A stretch of DNA of 64,000 bases, from positions 358,410-422,409 of the forward strand of contig NZ_KE384532.1 of NCBI RefSeq assembly GCF_000426505.1. The letters run 5' to 3'. Origin of the DNA: Nisaea denitrificans DSM 18348. Lineage in GTDB: Bacteria; Pseudomonadota; Alphaproteobacteria; Thalassobaculales; Thalassobaculaceae. The notes below the pieces were generated by a model, which saw nothing but the letters and a program-made list of their open reading frames with translations, did no database searches and was not told the DNA's origin. The position numbers and the translations under genes were made by a program. Below are positions 54,959 through 62,067 of the stretch, in pieces (position 1 is the stretch's first letter; every line of letters starts with the position of its first letter).

Positions 54959-56476
54959 ATGTCGGCTGTGACGGCAGCAGCGGCGGTGGAGGAGAACAGC
55001 AGCTACAAGGTGCTCGTTCTCGTCACCATGGCCTGCGCCTGCATGCTCTACGCGCTTACGCTAACCATCGTGAACGTTGCCCTGCCGCAGATGCAGGGCG
55101 CCTTTTCGGCGACCACCGAGGAGATTTCCTGGGTGGTGACGCTGAATGTGGTGGCGACGGCGGTGGTGACGCCTCTGACCGGCTCTCTGGTTGCCTGGGT
55201 CGGGCAGCGCCGGCTGCTGATCCTATGCCTTTCCGGTTTCACCTTCGCCTCGCTCGCCTGCGCCATGGCGACCTCGCTCGAGGCGGTGCTGTTTTTCCGC
55301 ATTATTCAGGGCGCCTTCGGCGCGCCGGTGGTGCCGCTGAGCCAGGCCATCGTGCTGCAGGTCTGGCCGAAGGAGGAATACGGCAAGGCGAATGGCTATC
55401 TCGGTATGTCGGTTGTCATCGGTCCGGCCATCGGGCCGTCGATCGGCGGCTGGCTGGCGGAGGAATACAACTGGCGCTTCGTCTTCTTGATGATCGTGCC
55501 GTTCAGCCTGCTTGCGCTCGCCGGTGTGATGCGCTGGATCCGCGAGGGCGGCAAGACGGCGCTGCCGCGTTTCGACTATCTGGGCTTCCTGCTGTTCTCC
55601 GTCGCCATCGTCGCGCTGCAGCTGGTGCTCGACCGGGGCGAGCGGGAGGACTGGCTGCAATCCGGGACCATCGTCACGCTGTTGATTGTGATGTGCGCCG
55701 CCTTCGCCATGTTCATCGCCAACAGCGCCTGCGTCGACCGGCCCTTTGTCCGTCCCGTGCTGCTCAAGAACCAGAATTTCGTGGTCGGGCTCTTTCTGGT
55801 CTTCGTCTATGGCGCGGTGAACTTTACCCCGCTGGTGTTGCTGCCGCAGCTTCTCCAGACCTATCGCGGCTATCCGGACACGCTGATCGGCCTGGTGCTG
55901 GCAATGCGCGGGGTCGGCATGATCGCCGGGTTCTACGCGGCGGCAAGGATGGGGAAGATGGATCCGCGTATCGGGCTGGTGCTCGGCACGCTGGCGATCG
56001 GGACGAGCGGCTGGATGATGAGCCTGTATGATCTCAATGTCGGGTTCTGGGCGCTGGTCTGGCCGAGCATCCTGCAGGGCATCGGCTGCGGGCTGATGTG
56101 GGTGCCGCTGTCGATGGTCAGCTTCTCGACGCTGGACCGCGCGCTGCTGCCGGATGCAACCTCGCTGTTCCACCTGATCCGCAACATGGGGACCAGCCTC
56201 TATGTCGCCGCCAGCGTCTTCGTTCTTGTCCGCACCAGCAAGGTGCGCTACGCCGAGATGGTCGAGGGGATCGGCCCGTTCGAGGAGCGGCTGAAATTCC
56301 CGGAGGCGGTCGGTAGCGGAGCGGTGCAGTGGATGGACAGTCTCGGCCTGATCGCCGGGGAGGCTTGGCGCCAGTCCGCCCTGATCGGCTTCAGCAACTG
56401 TTTCCTGCTCTATGCGCTGACCTGTTTCGCCACGCTGCCGGTGCTGGTTTTCGTGAAGATCCGGCGGGACGACTAG
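54959..56476 (+). CDS. DHA2-family MFS drug exporter (EmrB/QacA type)
   Basis: Inner-membrane protein of 505 residues with fourteen helices. The first-helix motif ALTLTIVNVALPQMQGAFSATTEEISWVVTLN, motif A-like GQRRLLI, motif C SVVIGPAIGPSIGGWLAEEYNWRFVFLM and the 14-helix length point to EmrB-type exporters that work with an EmrA membrane-fusion partner. The partner gene is convergent rather than co-linear: its stop overlaps this stop on a single CTAG (56473-56476). ATG 54959 follows GGAGGAAGA. Substrates unknown. Confidence 0.92.
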   Translation: MSAVTAAAAVEENSSYKVLVLVTMACACMLYALTLTIVNVALPQMQGAFSATTEEISWVVTLNVVATAVVTPLTGSLVAWVGQRRLLILCLSGFTFASLACAMATSLEAVLFFRIIQGAFGAPVVPLSQAIVLQVWPKEEYGKANGYLGMSVVIGPAIGPSIGGWLAEEYNWRFVFLMIVPFSLLALAGVMRWIREGGKTALPRFDYLGFLLFSVAIVALQLVLDRGEREDWLQSGTIVTLLIVMCAAFAMFIANSACVDRPFVRPVLLKNQNFVVGLFLVFVYGAVNFTPLVLLPQLLQTYRGYPDTLIGLVLAMRGVGMIAGFYAAARMGKMDPRIGLVLGTLAIGTSGWMMSLYDLNVGFWALVWPSILQGIGCGLMWVPLSMVSFSTLDRALLPDATSLFHLIRNMGTSLYVAASVFVLVRTSKVRYAEMVEGIGPFEERLKFPEAVGSGAVQWMDSLGLIAGEAWRQSALIGFSNCFLLYALTCFATLPVLVFVKIRRDD

Positions 56477-57597
56477 CGGGTACTTTCGGCCGCCCGGGCA
56501 AGCCATGTGTCGGTCAGCGCGGCGAGATTGTCGACGAGATTGCGCTGGCGTCCGGTATCGACGGAGATTTTAGCGCTCATGCCGGCCCGGAGCTGCGGCA
56601 AATCGGGGTTCGGCTCGACCGTTATGCGCACCGGCAGGCGCTGCACCACCTTGACCCAGTTGCCTGACGCATTCTGCGGCGGCAGAGCGGAGAATTCGGC
56701 GCCGGTGGCCGGGCTCAGACTCTCGACCCGGCCGACCCAGACCGCATCGGGATAGGCATCGACGCGAACCTCGACCGGCTGGCCGATGCTGATGGCATCG
56801 AGTTGGGTTTCCTTCAGGTTCGCCTCGATCCAGACCGCCCCGGTGCCGATGATGCCGAAGGTCGGCGTGTCGGCCTCGACCCATTCGCCGGCCTGCAGCC
56901 TCATCCGGGTGACGATGCCGGTCACCGGCGCACGGATTTCCGTATAGGCCAGATCAAGCTTCACCCGCTCGATCTCCGCATCCACCTCAAGCACCTTCGG
57001 GTGGGTCTCGACCGGCTGGTCCGGCGCTCCACCGAGTTTGGCGAGCACGACCTGTCGTTTTTCCTGCAACGAGCGGAGGCGCTGTTCGGCTGTGTCGCGC
57101 TCCATCTGCATCTCGTCGAGCTTGGCCTCGGTCCCGGCAAAGCTTTTCACCAGCCGCTGCTGCCGTGCGACCTCCTTGGCGTAGAACTTCACCCGGGGGC
57201 CAATCTCGGCCATCTCCGCGGCGATCTGGCCGAGCTCTGCCTTCGTCGCCAGCAGCTCGTTGCGCACCGCGCCGCGCCGGGCTTCCGCCATCCTGAGCTG
57301 AACCTGATAGGGTTGCGGATCGATCCGGAACAGCAGGTCGCCCTCGGCCACCGCGTGGTTGTCGCCGACCCGGACCTCGACGGCGCGGCCGTCGATATTC
57401 GGGCTGACGGCGATCACCGGCGCCTTCACATAGGCGTTCTCGGTGGTGATGTAGCGCCCGGTCTCCGCGTACCACCAGGCACCGACCATGAAGGCAATCA
57501 CAGCGATGCCGCCCAGCAGCACGAGCCTGATCAGGGCACGGCCCCAGCGTCGGCGGGCATTGGGGGTAGGTGGGAGTGTGTCTTTGCTGTCGCTCAT
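56473..57597 (-). CDS. HlyD/EmrA-family membrane fusion protein
   Basis: Protein of 374 residues: short cytosolic N-terminus, one membrane anchor (LIRLVLLGGIAVIAFMVGAWWY, about 22-43), a lipoyl half-motif (APVIAVSPNIDGRAVEVRVGDNHAVAEGD), a coiled-coil hairpin (about 125-215) with many Ala/Glu/Arg heptads, the second lipoyl half (YTEIRAPVTGIVTRMRLQAGEWV) and the beta-barrel domain (AVWIEANLKETQLDAISIGQPVEVRVD). Typical EmrA length. ATG 57597 is chosen; the frame to 57729 adds a Pro/Arg-rich leader with no hydrophobic start. Convergent with the EmrB-type gene with shared stop codons, so the pair is likely functional but separately transcribed. Confidence 0.9.
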   Translation of the reverse strand: MSDSKDTLPPTPNARRRWGRALIRLVLLGGIAVIAFMVGAWWYAETGRYITTENAYVKAPVIAVSPNIDGRAVEVRVGDNHAVAEGDLLFRIDPQPYQVQLRMAEARRGAVRNELLATKAELGQIAAEMAEIGPRVKFYAKEVARQQRLVKSFAGTEAKLDEMQMERDTAEQRLRSLQEKRQVVLAKLGGAPDQPVETHPKVLEVDAEIERVKLDLAYTEIRAPVTGIVTRMRLQAGEWVEADTPTFGIIGTGAVWIEANLKETQLDAISIGQPVEVRVDAYPDAVWVGRVESLSPATGAEFSALPPQNASGNWVKVVQRLPVRITVEPNPDLPQLRAGMSAKISVDTGRQRNLVDNLAALTDTWLARAAESTR

Positions 57598-57839
57598 GAC
57601 CTGCGGCGGGAACCTTGTCAGAAGTGAATCGCCCCCTGCGCGTGGCGGCCGGGAAGAATGATTCGGCAAGATTAGGCAGGCTGGCTTTGGGACGCCAGTG
57701 GAATGCGGCGGCATTCCGCGCTGTGGCAAGGTTACGCGCGGGGAAGAGTCTCGTGGTGGATCGGCAAGGCAGGTCCGCGTGAAACCCTCTATGCTTTTCC
57801 TCCGAGTTTTTCCAAGCTCTCGCCAGAAGGAGCCCGCCC

Positions 57840-58850
57840 ATGTTGCACCTTTCCGTTCTCGACCAGTCCGTCGCCGGTGTCGGCAAACCGCACGGCCAGA
57901 CTATCCGCGATACCGTGGCCATGGCCGAGCTGTGCGAGGGCCTCGGCTACAAGCGCTTCTGGGTGTCCGAGCACCATTCCCACCCGACCATCATCGGCAC
58001 CGCGCCGGAGATCCTGCTGGCGGCCATCGCCATGCGGACGGAGCGCATCCGCATCGGCTCGGCCGGGGTGATGTTGCCGCATTACGCGCCGCTGAAAGTG
58101 GCCGAGCAGTTCCGCGTGCTGGAAGCCTTCGCGCCGGGCCGGATCGATCTCGGCCTCGGCCGCGCGCCCGGCTCGGACGGCCGGACCTCGCTCGCGCTTA
58201 ACCCGGCGGCAGCAGAACGCCCGGCCCAGTTTCCGAACGACGTGCAGGACCTGATGGCCTGGGTCAGCGGCCAGCCGCTGCCGGAAGGCCATCCGTTCGC
58301 CGCCGTCCGGGCCAACCCGCAGGGCGAGACCTCGCCCGAGATCTGGATGCTTGGCAGCTCGCTTTACGGCGCCCAGGTGGCGGCCCATTTCGGCCTGCCT
58401 TACAGCTTCGCCTGGTTCTTCACCGAAGGGCAGGGCGGTCCGGAAGCGATCCAGATCTACCGCGACCGCTACCAGCCGAGCGAACGCTTTCCGGAGCCGA
58501 ACCCCGGCATCTGCGTCTGGGCGCTGACCGCCGAGACCGAGGAGGAGGCGCAATACCACTTCACCTCTCGTGCCCGCTGGCAGCTCTACCGTGACCGTGG
58601 CCGCTACACTCCGCTGGAAAGCGCCGAGGTGGCGAAAGCCGCGGCCTATTCGGAAAGCGAGACAGCACGGATGGACGAGTTGCGCGGCAAGGCGATGGTA
58701 GGCACGCCGGAGAAGGTGGCCGAGCAGATCAACGCGCTGGCGAAGCGGCTCGGGATCGAGGAAATTGCGGTGGTGACCTGGGCGCATGACGAGAGCGTGC
58801 GGCGGCGCAGCTACGAGCTGCTGGCGGCAGAATTCGGGATGACGGCATGA
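57840..58850 (+). CDS. Luciferase-like flavin monooxygenase (MsnO8-type)
   Basis: TIM-barrel flavin-dependent oxidoreductase of 336 residues. The start LSVLDQSVAGVG, the segment FWVSEHHSHPTIIGTAPEILLAAIAMRTERIRIGSAGVMLPHY and RAPGSDGRTSLAL match the MsnO8 subgroup of LLM enzymes. It presumably uses FMNH2 supplied by a separate reductase; the ferric-reductase-like gene at 60473 is not obviously that partner. Substrate unknown. ATG 57840 follows AGAAGGA. The reductase gene starts 62 bases downstream on the same strand. Confidence 0.9.
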   Translation: MLHLSVLDQSVAGVGKPHGQTIRDTVAMAELCEGLGYKRFWVSEHHSHPTIIGTAPEILLAAIAMRTERIRIGSAGVMLPHYAPLKVAEQFRVLEAFAPGRIDLGLGRAPGSDGRTSLALNPAAAERPAQFPNDVQDLMAWVSGQPLPEGHPFAAVRANPQGETSPEIWMLGSSLYGAQVAAHFGLPYSFAWFFTEGQGGPEAIQIYRDRYQPSERFPEPNPGICVWALTAETEEEAQYHFTSRARWQLYRDRGRYTPLESAEVAKAAAYSESETARMDELRGKAMVGTPEKVAEQINALAKRLGIEEIAVVTWAHDESVRRRSYELLAAEFGMTA

Positions 58851-58912
58851 GCCGCGGCACGGCACAGTGACGCGAACGCGCGAAGAATAAACGCAACGGA
58901 GGAGACACACAG

Positions 58913-59794
58913 ATGAGCAAGCTTGGTTTTATCGGCCTCGGCATCATGGGCGTGCCCATGGCGGGACACCTGATCGCGGCCGGTCATGAGGTTTTCCTGA
59001 ACACCCTCAATCAGGTGCCGCGCAGCCTGGTTGACGCCGGCGGCAAGGCCTGCCCGAGCGCCGCCGCAGTCGCCAAGGCGGCCGACATCATCTTCATCAT
59101 GGTGCCGGACACGCCGCAGGTGGAAGAGGTGCTGTTCGGCGATGATGGCGTCGCCGAGGCGCTCTCGGACGGCAAGACCGTGGTCGACATGAGCTCGATC
59201 TCGCCGCTGGCGACCAAGGAGTTCGCGACGAAGATCAACGAGCTCGGCTGCGAATATATTGACGCCCCGGTGTCGGGCGGCGAGGTCGGCGCCAAGGCGG
59301 CAAGCCTGACCATCATGTGCGGCGGCTCCGAGAAGGCCTTCAAGCGGGTGAAGCCGCTGTTCGAGCTGATGGGCAAGAACATCACGCTGGTCGGCGGCAA
59401 CGGGGACGGGCAGACCTGCAAGGTGGCCAACCAGATCATCGTCGCCCTGACCATCGAAGCGGTTGGCGAGGCCCTTCTATTCGCCTCCAAGGCGGGTGCC
59501 GACCCGGCCAAGGTGCGCGAGGCCCTGATGGGCGGCTTCGCTTCGTCGAAGATCCTGGAGCTGCATGGCGACCGCATGGTGAAACGCAATTTCGATCCGG
59601 GCTTCCGCATCGAGCTGCACCAGAAGGATCTGAACCTGGCCCTCTCCAACGCCCGCGAAATGGGCCTCAGCCTGCCGAACACGGCGACGGCGCAGGAACT
59701 CTTCAACGCCTGCACGGCGCATGGCGGCAAGGCGTGGGACCATTCGGCGATGGTGAAGGCGCTGGAACTGATGGCGGATCACGAGGTGGCGTGA
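58913..59794 (+). CDS. garR: 2-hydroxy-3-oxopropionate (tartronate semialdehyde) reductase
   Basis: Beta-hydroxyacid dehydrogenase of 293 residues that reduces tartronate semialdehyde to glycerate in glyoxylate or glucarate breakdown. Rossmann motif GFIGLGIMGVPMAGHL, substrate motif YIDAPVSGGEVGAKA, and catalytic Lys170 in GQTCKVANQI are intact. The TCKVANQ helix and the C-terminal GFRIELHQKDLNLAL are typical of GarR/GlxR; 3-hydroxyisobutyrate dehydrogenase is the alternative. ATG 58913 follows GGAGGAGAC. No glyoxylate carboligase gene is adjacent. It serves as a good contrast to the eroded member at 11437-12342. Confidence 0.9.
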   Translation: MSKLGFIGLGIMGVPMAGHLIAAGHEVFLNTLNQVPRSLVDAGGKACPSAAAVAKAADIIFIMVPDTPQVEEVLFGDDGVAEALSDGKTVVDMSSISPLATKEFATKINELGCEYIDAPVSGGEVGAKAASLTIMCGGSEKAFKRVKPLFELMGKNITLVGGNGDGQTCKVANQIIVALTIEAVGEALLFASKAGADPAKVREALMGGFASSKILELHGDRMVKRNFDPGFRIELHQKDLNLALSNAREMGLSLPNTATAQELFNACTAHGGKAWDHSAMVKALELMADHEVA

Positions 59795-59810
59795 GGGGAG
59801 GGTTTTCAGG

Positions 59811-60305
59811 ATGGTTGCATTGGAGAGGCTCGGGGAAGCCGCCGGAAGGTTGCTGAAGGCGCGCGGCGAGACCATCGCCGTCGCCGAGTCCTCCGCCGGT
59901 GGACTGATATCCGCGTCCCTTCTGGCGGTACCGGGTGCTTCGGCCTATTTCGTCGCCGGCGGCGTGATCTATACCCACAAGGCGCGCGAGATCTTCACGG
60001 ATATCGAGCTTGAACAGCACCCGGGCATGCGCTCCTCCTCCGAGCCCTACGCCGCCCTCTTGGCCGAGACCATGCGGCGGCGCATGGACACCACCTGGGG
60101 GCTGGCGGAGACCGGTGCCTCCGGCCCGAGGGGCAACCGCTACGGCGATGCCGCCGGGCACACCTGCATCGCGCTCTCGGGGCCGGTGACGAAGGTTTTC
60201 ACGCTGGAGACCGGTGACGGCGACCGGGAAGCCAATATGTGGCGTTTCACCGAGGCGGCGCTGGATGCCTTGGTGTCGGCCCTCGACCAGCCGATGACCG
60301 CCTGA
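59811..60305 (+). CDS. CinA C-terminal/PncC-type nicotinamide-nucleotide amidohydrolase
   Basis: Protein of 164 residues consisting only of the CinA-C domain. IAVAESSAGGLISASLLAVPGASAYFVAGGVIYTH is the conserved Ser-containing start, and AETGASGPRGNRYGDAAGHTCIAL is the second conserved loop. PncC deamidates NMN to nicotinic acid mononucleotide in NAD salvage. The CinA-N domain is absent, as in many single-domain copies. It lies 16 bases after the garR-like gene and is probably co-transcribed with it. Confidence 0.85.
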   Translation: MVALERLGEAAGRLLKARGETIAVAESSAGGLISASLLAVPGASAYFVAGGVIYTHKAREIFTDIELEQHPGMRSSSEPYAALLAETMRRRMDTTWGLAETGASGPRGNRYGDAAGHTCIALSGPVTKVFTLETGDGDREANMWRFTEAALDALVSALDQPMTA

Positions 60306-60373
60306 GGCGCCCAAGATCATTATCTTTCGCCGCGTATTTCTTCGGCCCGTTGTGATTGGCAGCGGGCCGGGCC

Positions 60374-60460
60374 CTATCGCAGCGCAAAGACCAGAATGGC
60401 GAGGAGGATCAGGGCGCTGGTCCCCCAGACGCCGGCCTGGATTCTGTGTCGCAACTTCAC
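60374..60460 (-). CDS. Very small single-helix membrane protein (28 residues)
   Basis: A 29-codon frame on the minus strand starting at GTG 60460 and stopping at TAG 60376-60374. AGGAGG lies about eight bases before the GTG, the best binding site in the neighbourhood, and the frame starts 12 bases after the stop of the ferric-reductase-like gene. The peptide has a basic, polar start (KLRHRIQAGVWG) and one hydrophobic helix (TSALILLAILVFALR). Size and position resemble tiny accessory subunits of membrane oxidoreductases. Real translation is inferred. Confidence 0.6.
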   Translation of the reverse strand: MKLRHRIQAGVWGTSALILLAILVFALR

Positions 60461-60472
60461 CAGCCCGGCCTC

Positions 60473-61795
60473 CTAATCATAATAAAACTGCTCGGCGAGG
60501 ATCTGCTGCGCCGGAACCCCGTGCGCCAGCAGGGCGTCTTCGACAGTCTCCAGCATGGCGGGCGGCCCGCACAGGATATAGAGCCAGTCGCAAGCGTCTT
60601 CCGCTGTAAAGACCTGCCCGATGGTCTCCCGGTCGATCAGCCCGACCCTCCCGGCCCAGCCCGGCGCGGGCTCCGACAGGACGTGGATGACCTCTCTGTT
60701 CGGGCGCCCGGAAAGCGCTTCCAGCTCGTCCGCGTAGACGATCTGCTCGGCGGTGCGGTTGCCGTAGAGCAGGGTGATCGGGCGCGGGTCGTCTTCGGCG
60801 CGGAGCTGCCGCGCGATGGAAAGCAGCGGCGCGATGCCGACCCCGCCGGCGATCAGCGCGATACCCGTTCCCGTGCGCCCCTTGAGCGTGAGATTGCCAT
60901 GCGCGTTGCCGAGCCAGGCGACGGTGCCCGGCGCAACGTCTCCGATATGCCGGGTGGAATCCCCGGCTTCCTTGATGACGAAGCGGACATCGGGGCGGTC
61001 GGCCGGGGCCGAACTGATCGAGAACGGGTTTTCCTGCAATGAGAACGGGCTGTGCCCGAGCTTGAGCCAGGCGAACTGCCCCGCCTCGAAGGCGAGCGCG
61101 TCTCCGCGCCGGGGCCGTACGGCCAGCTCCCATGTCCTGAGCGCGATCTTCCGGACCGAGGTGACCTCGTATGGCCGGCGCGCTTCCCCGAGCGGCGCGA
61201 TCGCATAGGTCCAGACCAGCGAGGCAAGGGCGAGGGTGAGCAGCACAAGCCAGAACCCGGCGAGCCATGGATCGGCACTGTACCGCCCCGCCTCAAGCGC
61301 GTGATGCGTCACCGCCGCCGCGATCACCACCGCACCCGCGGCATGCATCGCCCGCCAGACCTCGTAGCGATAGGGCAGCTGGTCCCGGAAAATCGACATC
61401 AATACGAAGCACGGCAACGCCACCCAGGCAATCAGCCCGGTGATCAGCGAGCCGGCATCGAGGCCGAGCGTGAACTGCCCCGTCGGGTCCCACGGCAGCG
61501 GCGTGCCGAGAAACTCCGCGCTGTAGAGATAGGGGTGAACAAGCACGAAAATCAGCGCCGTGCGCGCCACGAGCTGATGAAACCGCATGGTCACATCCAT
61601 CCCGATCCGCCCCGAAATCGCCCGGAACCGCCCCGAAAGCACGAACTCGACCAGCAAAATGGCAAACGCCGTCATGCCGAGCCCGGTGGCGATCTCGTCG
61701 AGCAGGGGGCGCGGGGGCAGGTTTTGGAGTGCGCCGAGGAGAAGGGGCATCACCGTGATGACGAGATAGCCGGCGAAGAGGATTATGGGGTGCAT
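60473..61795 (-). CDS. Ferric-reductase-like flavocytochrome (membrane heme plus FAD/NAD domains)
   Basis: Protein of 440 residues. The N-terminal half has about six helices with heme-type His in DVTMRFHQLVARTALIFVLVHPYLY and RAMHAAGAVVIAAAVTHHALEA, the pattern of the ferric reductase transmembrane domain. The C-terminal half is a ferredoxin-NADP reductase-like module: QENPFSISSAP for flavin, IAGGVGIAPLLS for NAD(P)H phosphate and YILCGPPAMLETV at the end. It moves electrons from cytosolic NAD(P)H across the membrane; the acceptor (ferric chelate, oxygen or other) is unknown. The first helix begins right at the start, so ATG 61795 is used. A 28-residue membrane peptide gene follows after 12 bases. 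Confidence 0.88.
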   Translation of the reverse strand: MHPIILFAGYLVITVMPLLLGALQNLPPRPLLDEIATGLGMTAFAILLVEFVLSGRFRAISGRIGMDVTMRFHQLVARTALIFVLVHPYLYSAEFLGTPLPWDPTGQFTLGLDAGSLITGLIAWVALPCFVLMSIFRDQLPYRYEVWRAMHAAGAVVIAAAVTHHALEAGRYSADPWLAGFWLVLLTLALASLVWTYAIAPLGEARRPYEVTSVRKIALRTWELAVRPRRGDALAFEAGQFAWLKLGHSPFSLQENPFSISSAPADRPDVRFVIKEAGDSTRHIGDVAPGTVAWLGNAHGNLTLKGRTGTGIALIAGGVGIAPLLSIARQLRAEDDPRPITLLYGNRTAEQIVYADELEALSGRPNREVIHVLSEPAPGWAGRVGLIDRETIGQVFTAEDACDWLYILCGPPAMLETVEDALLAHGVPAQQILAEQFYYD

Positions 61796-62067
61796 GTTGT
61801 CCTCTCTCTGGGACCGTCATCTGGGCTCTCTGTTGATTGGGAGGACACATTACCGAATTAGCGTGCGGTGTTATGGGTTTGTTTTGAGGCTGGGGAGCGG
61901 GTGGGTGGGGTGAGAGGGACGGGTGCTACAGTGATCGAGTGTCGTGTCCACTGTTCGCTTAATTTGCGGATAACTTAGCGCCCCGTAAGCAATTGTGGCG
62001 AGGTTGACATCAGATCAAGAAGAACAAAGTAGCCTCTGTCGGATCATCATCGACTTGAGCGATCGCG

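Noticed and set aside
62004..62031. TTGACA box downstream of the glycosyltransferase gene
   Set aside because: No acceptable -10 at 16-18 bases, and it would drive transcription antisense into the end of the neighbouring gene.
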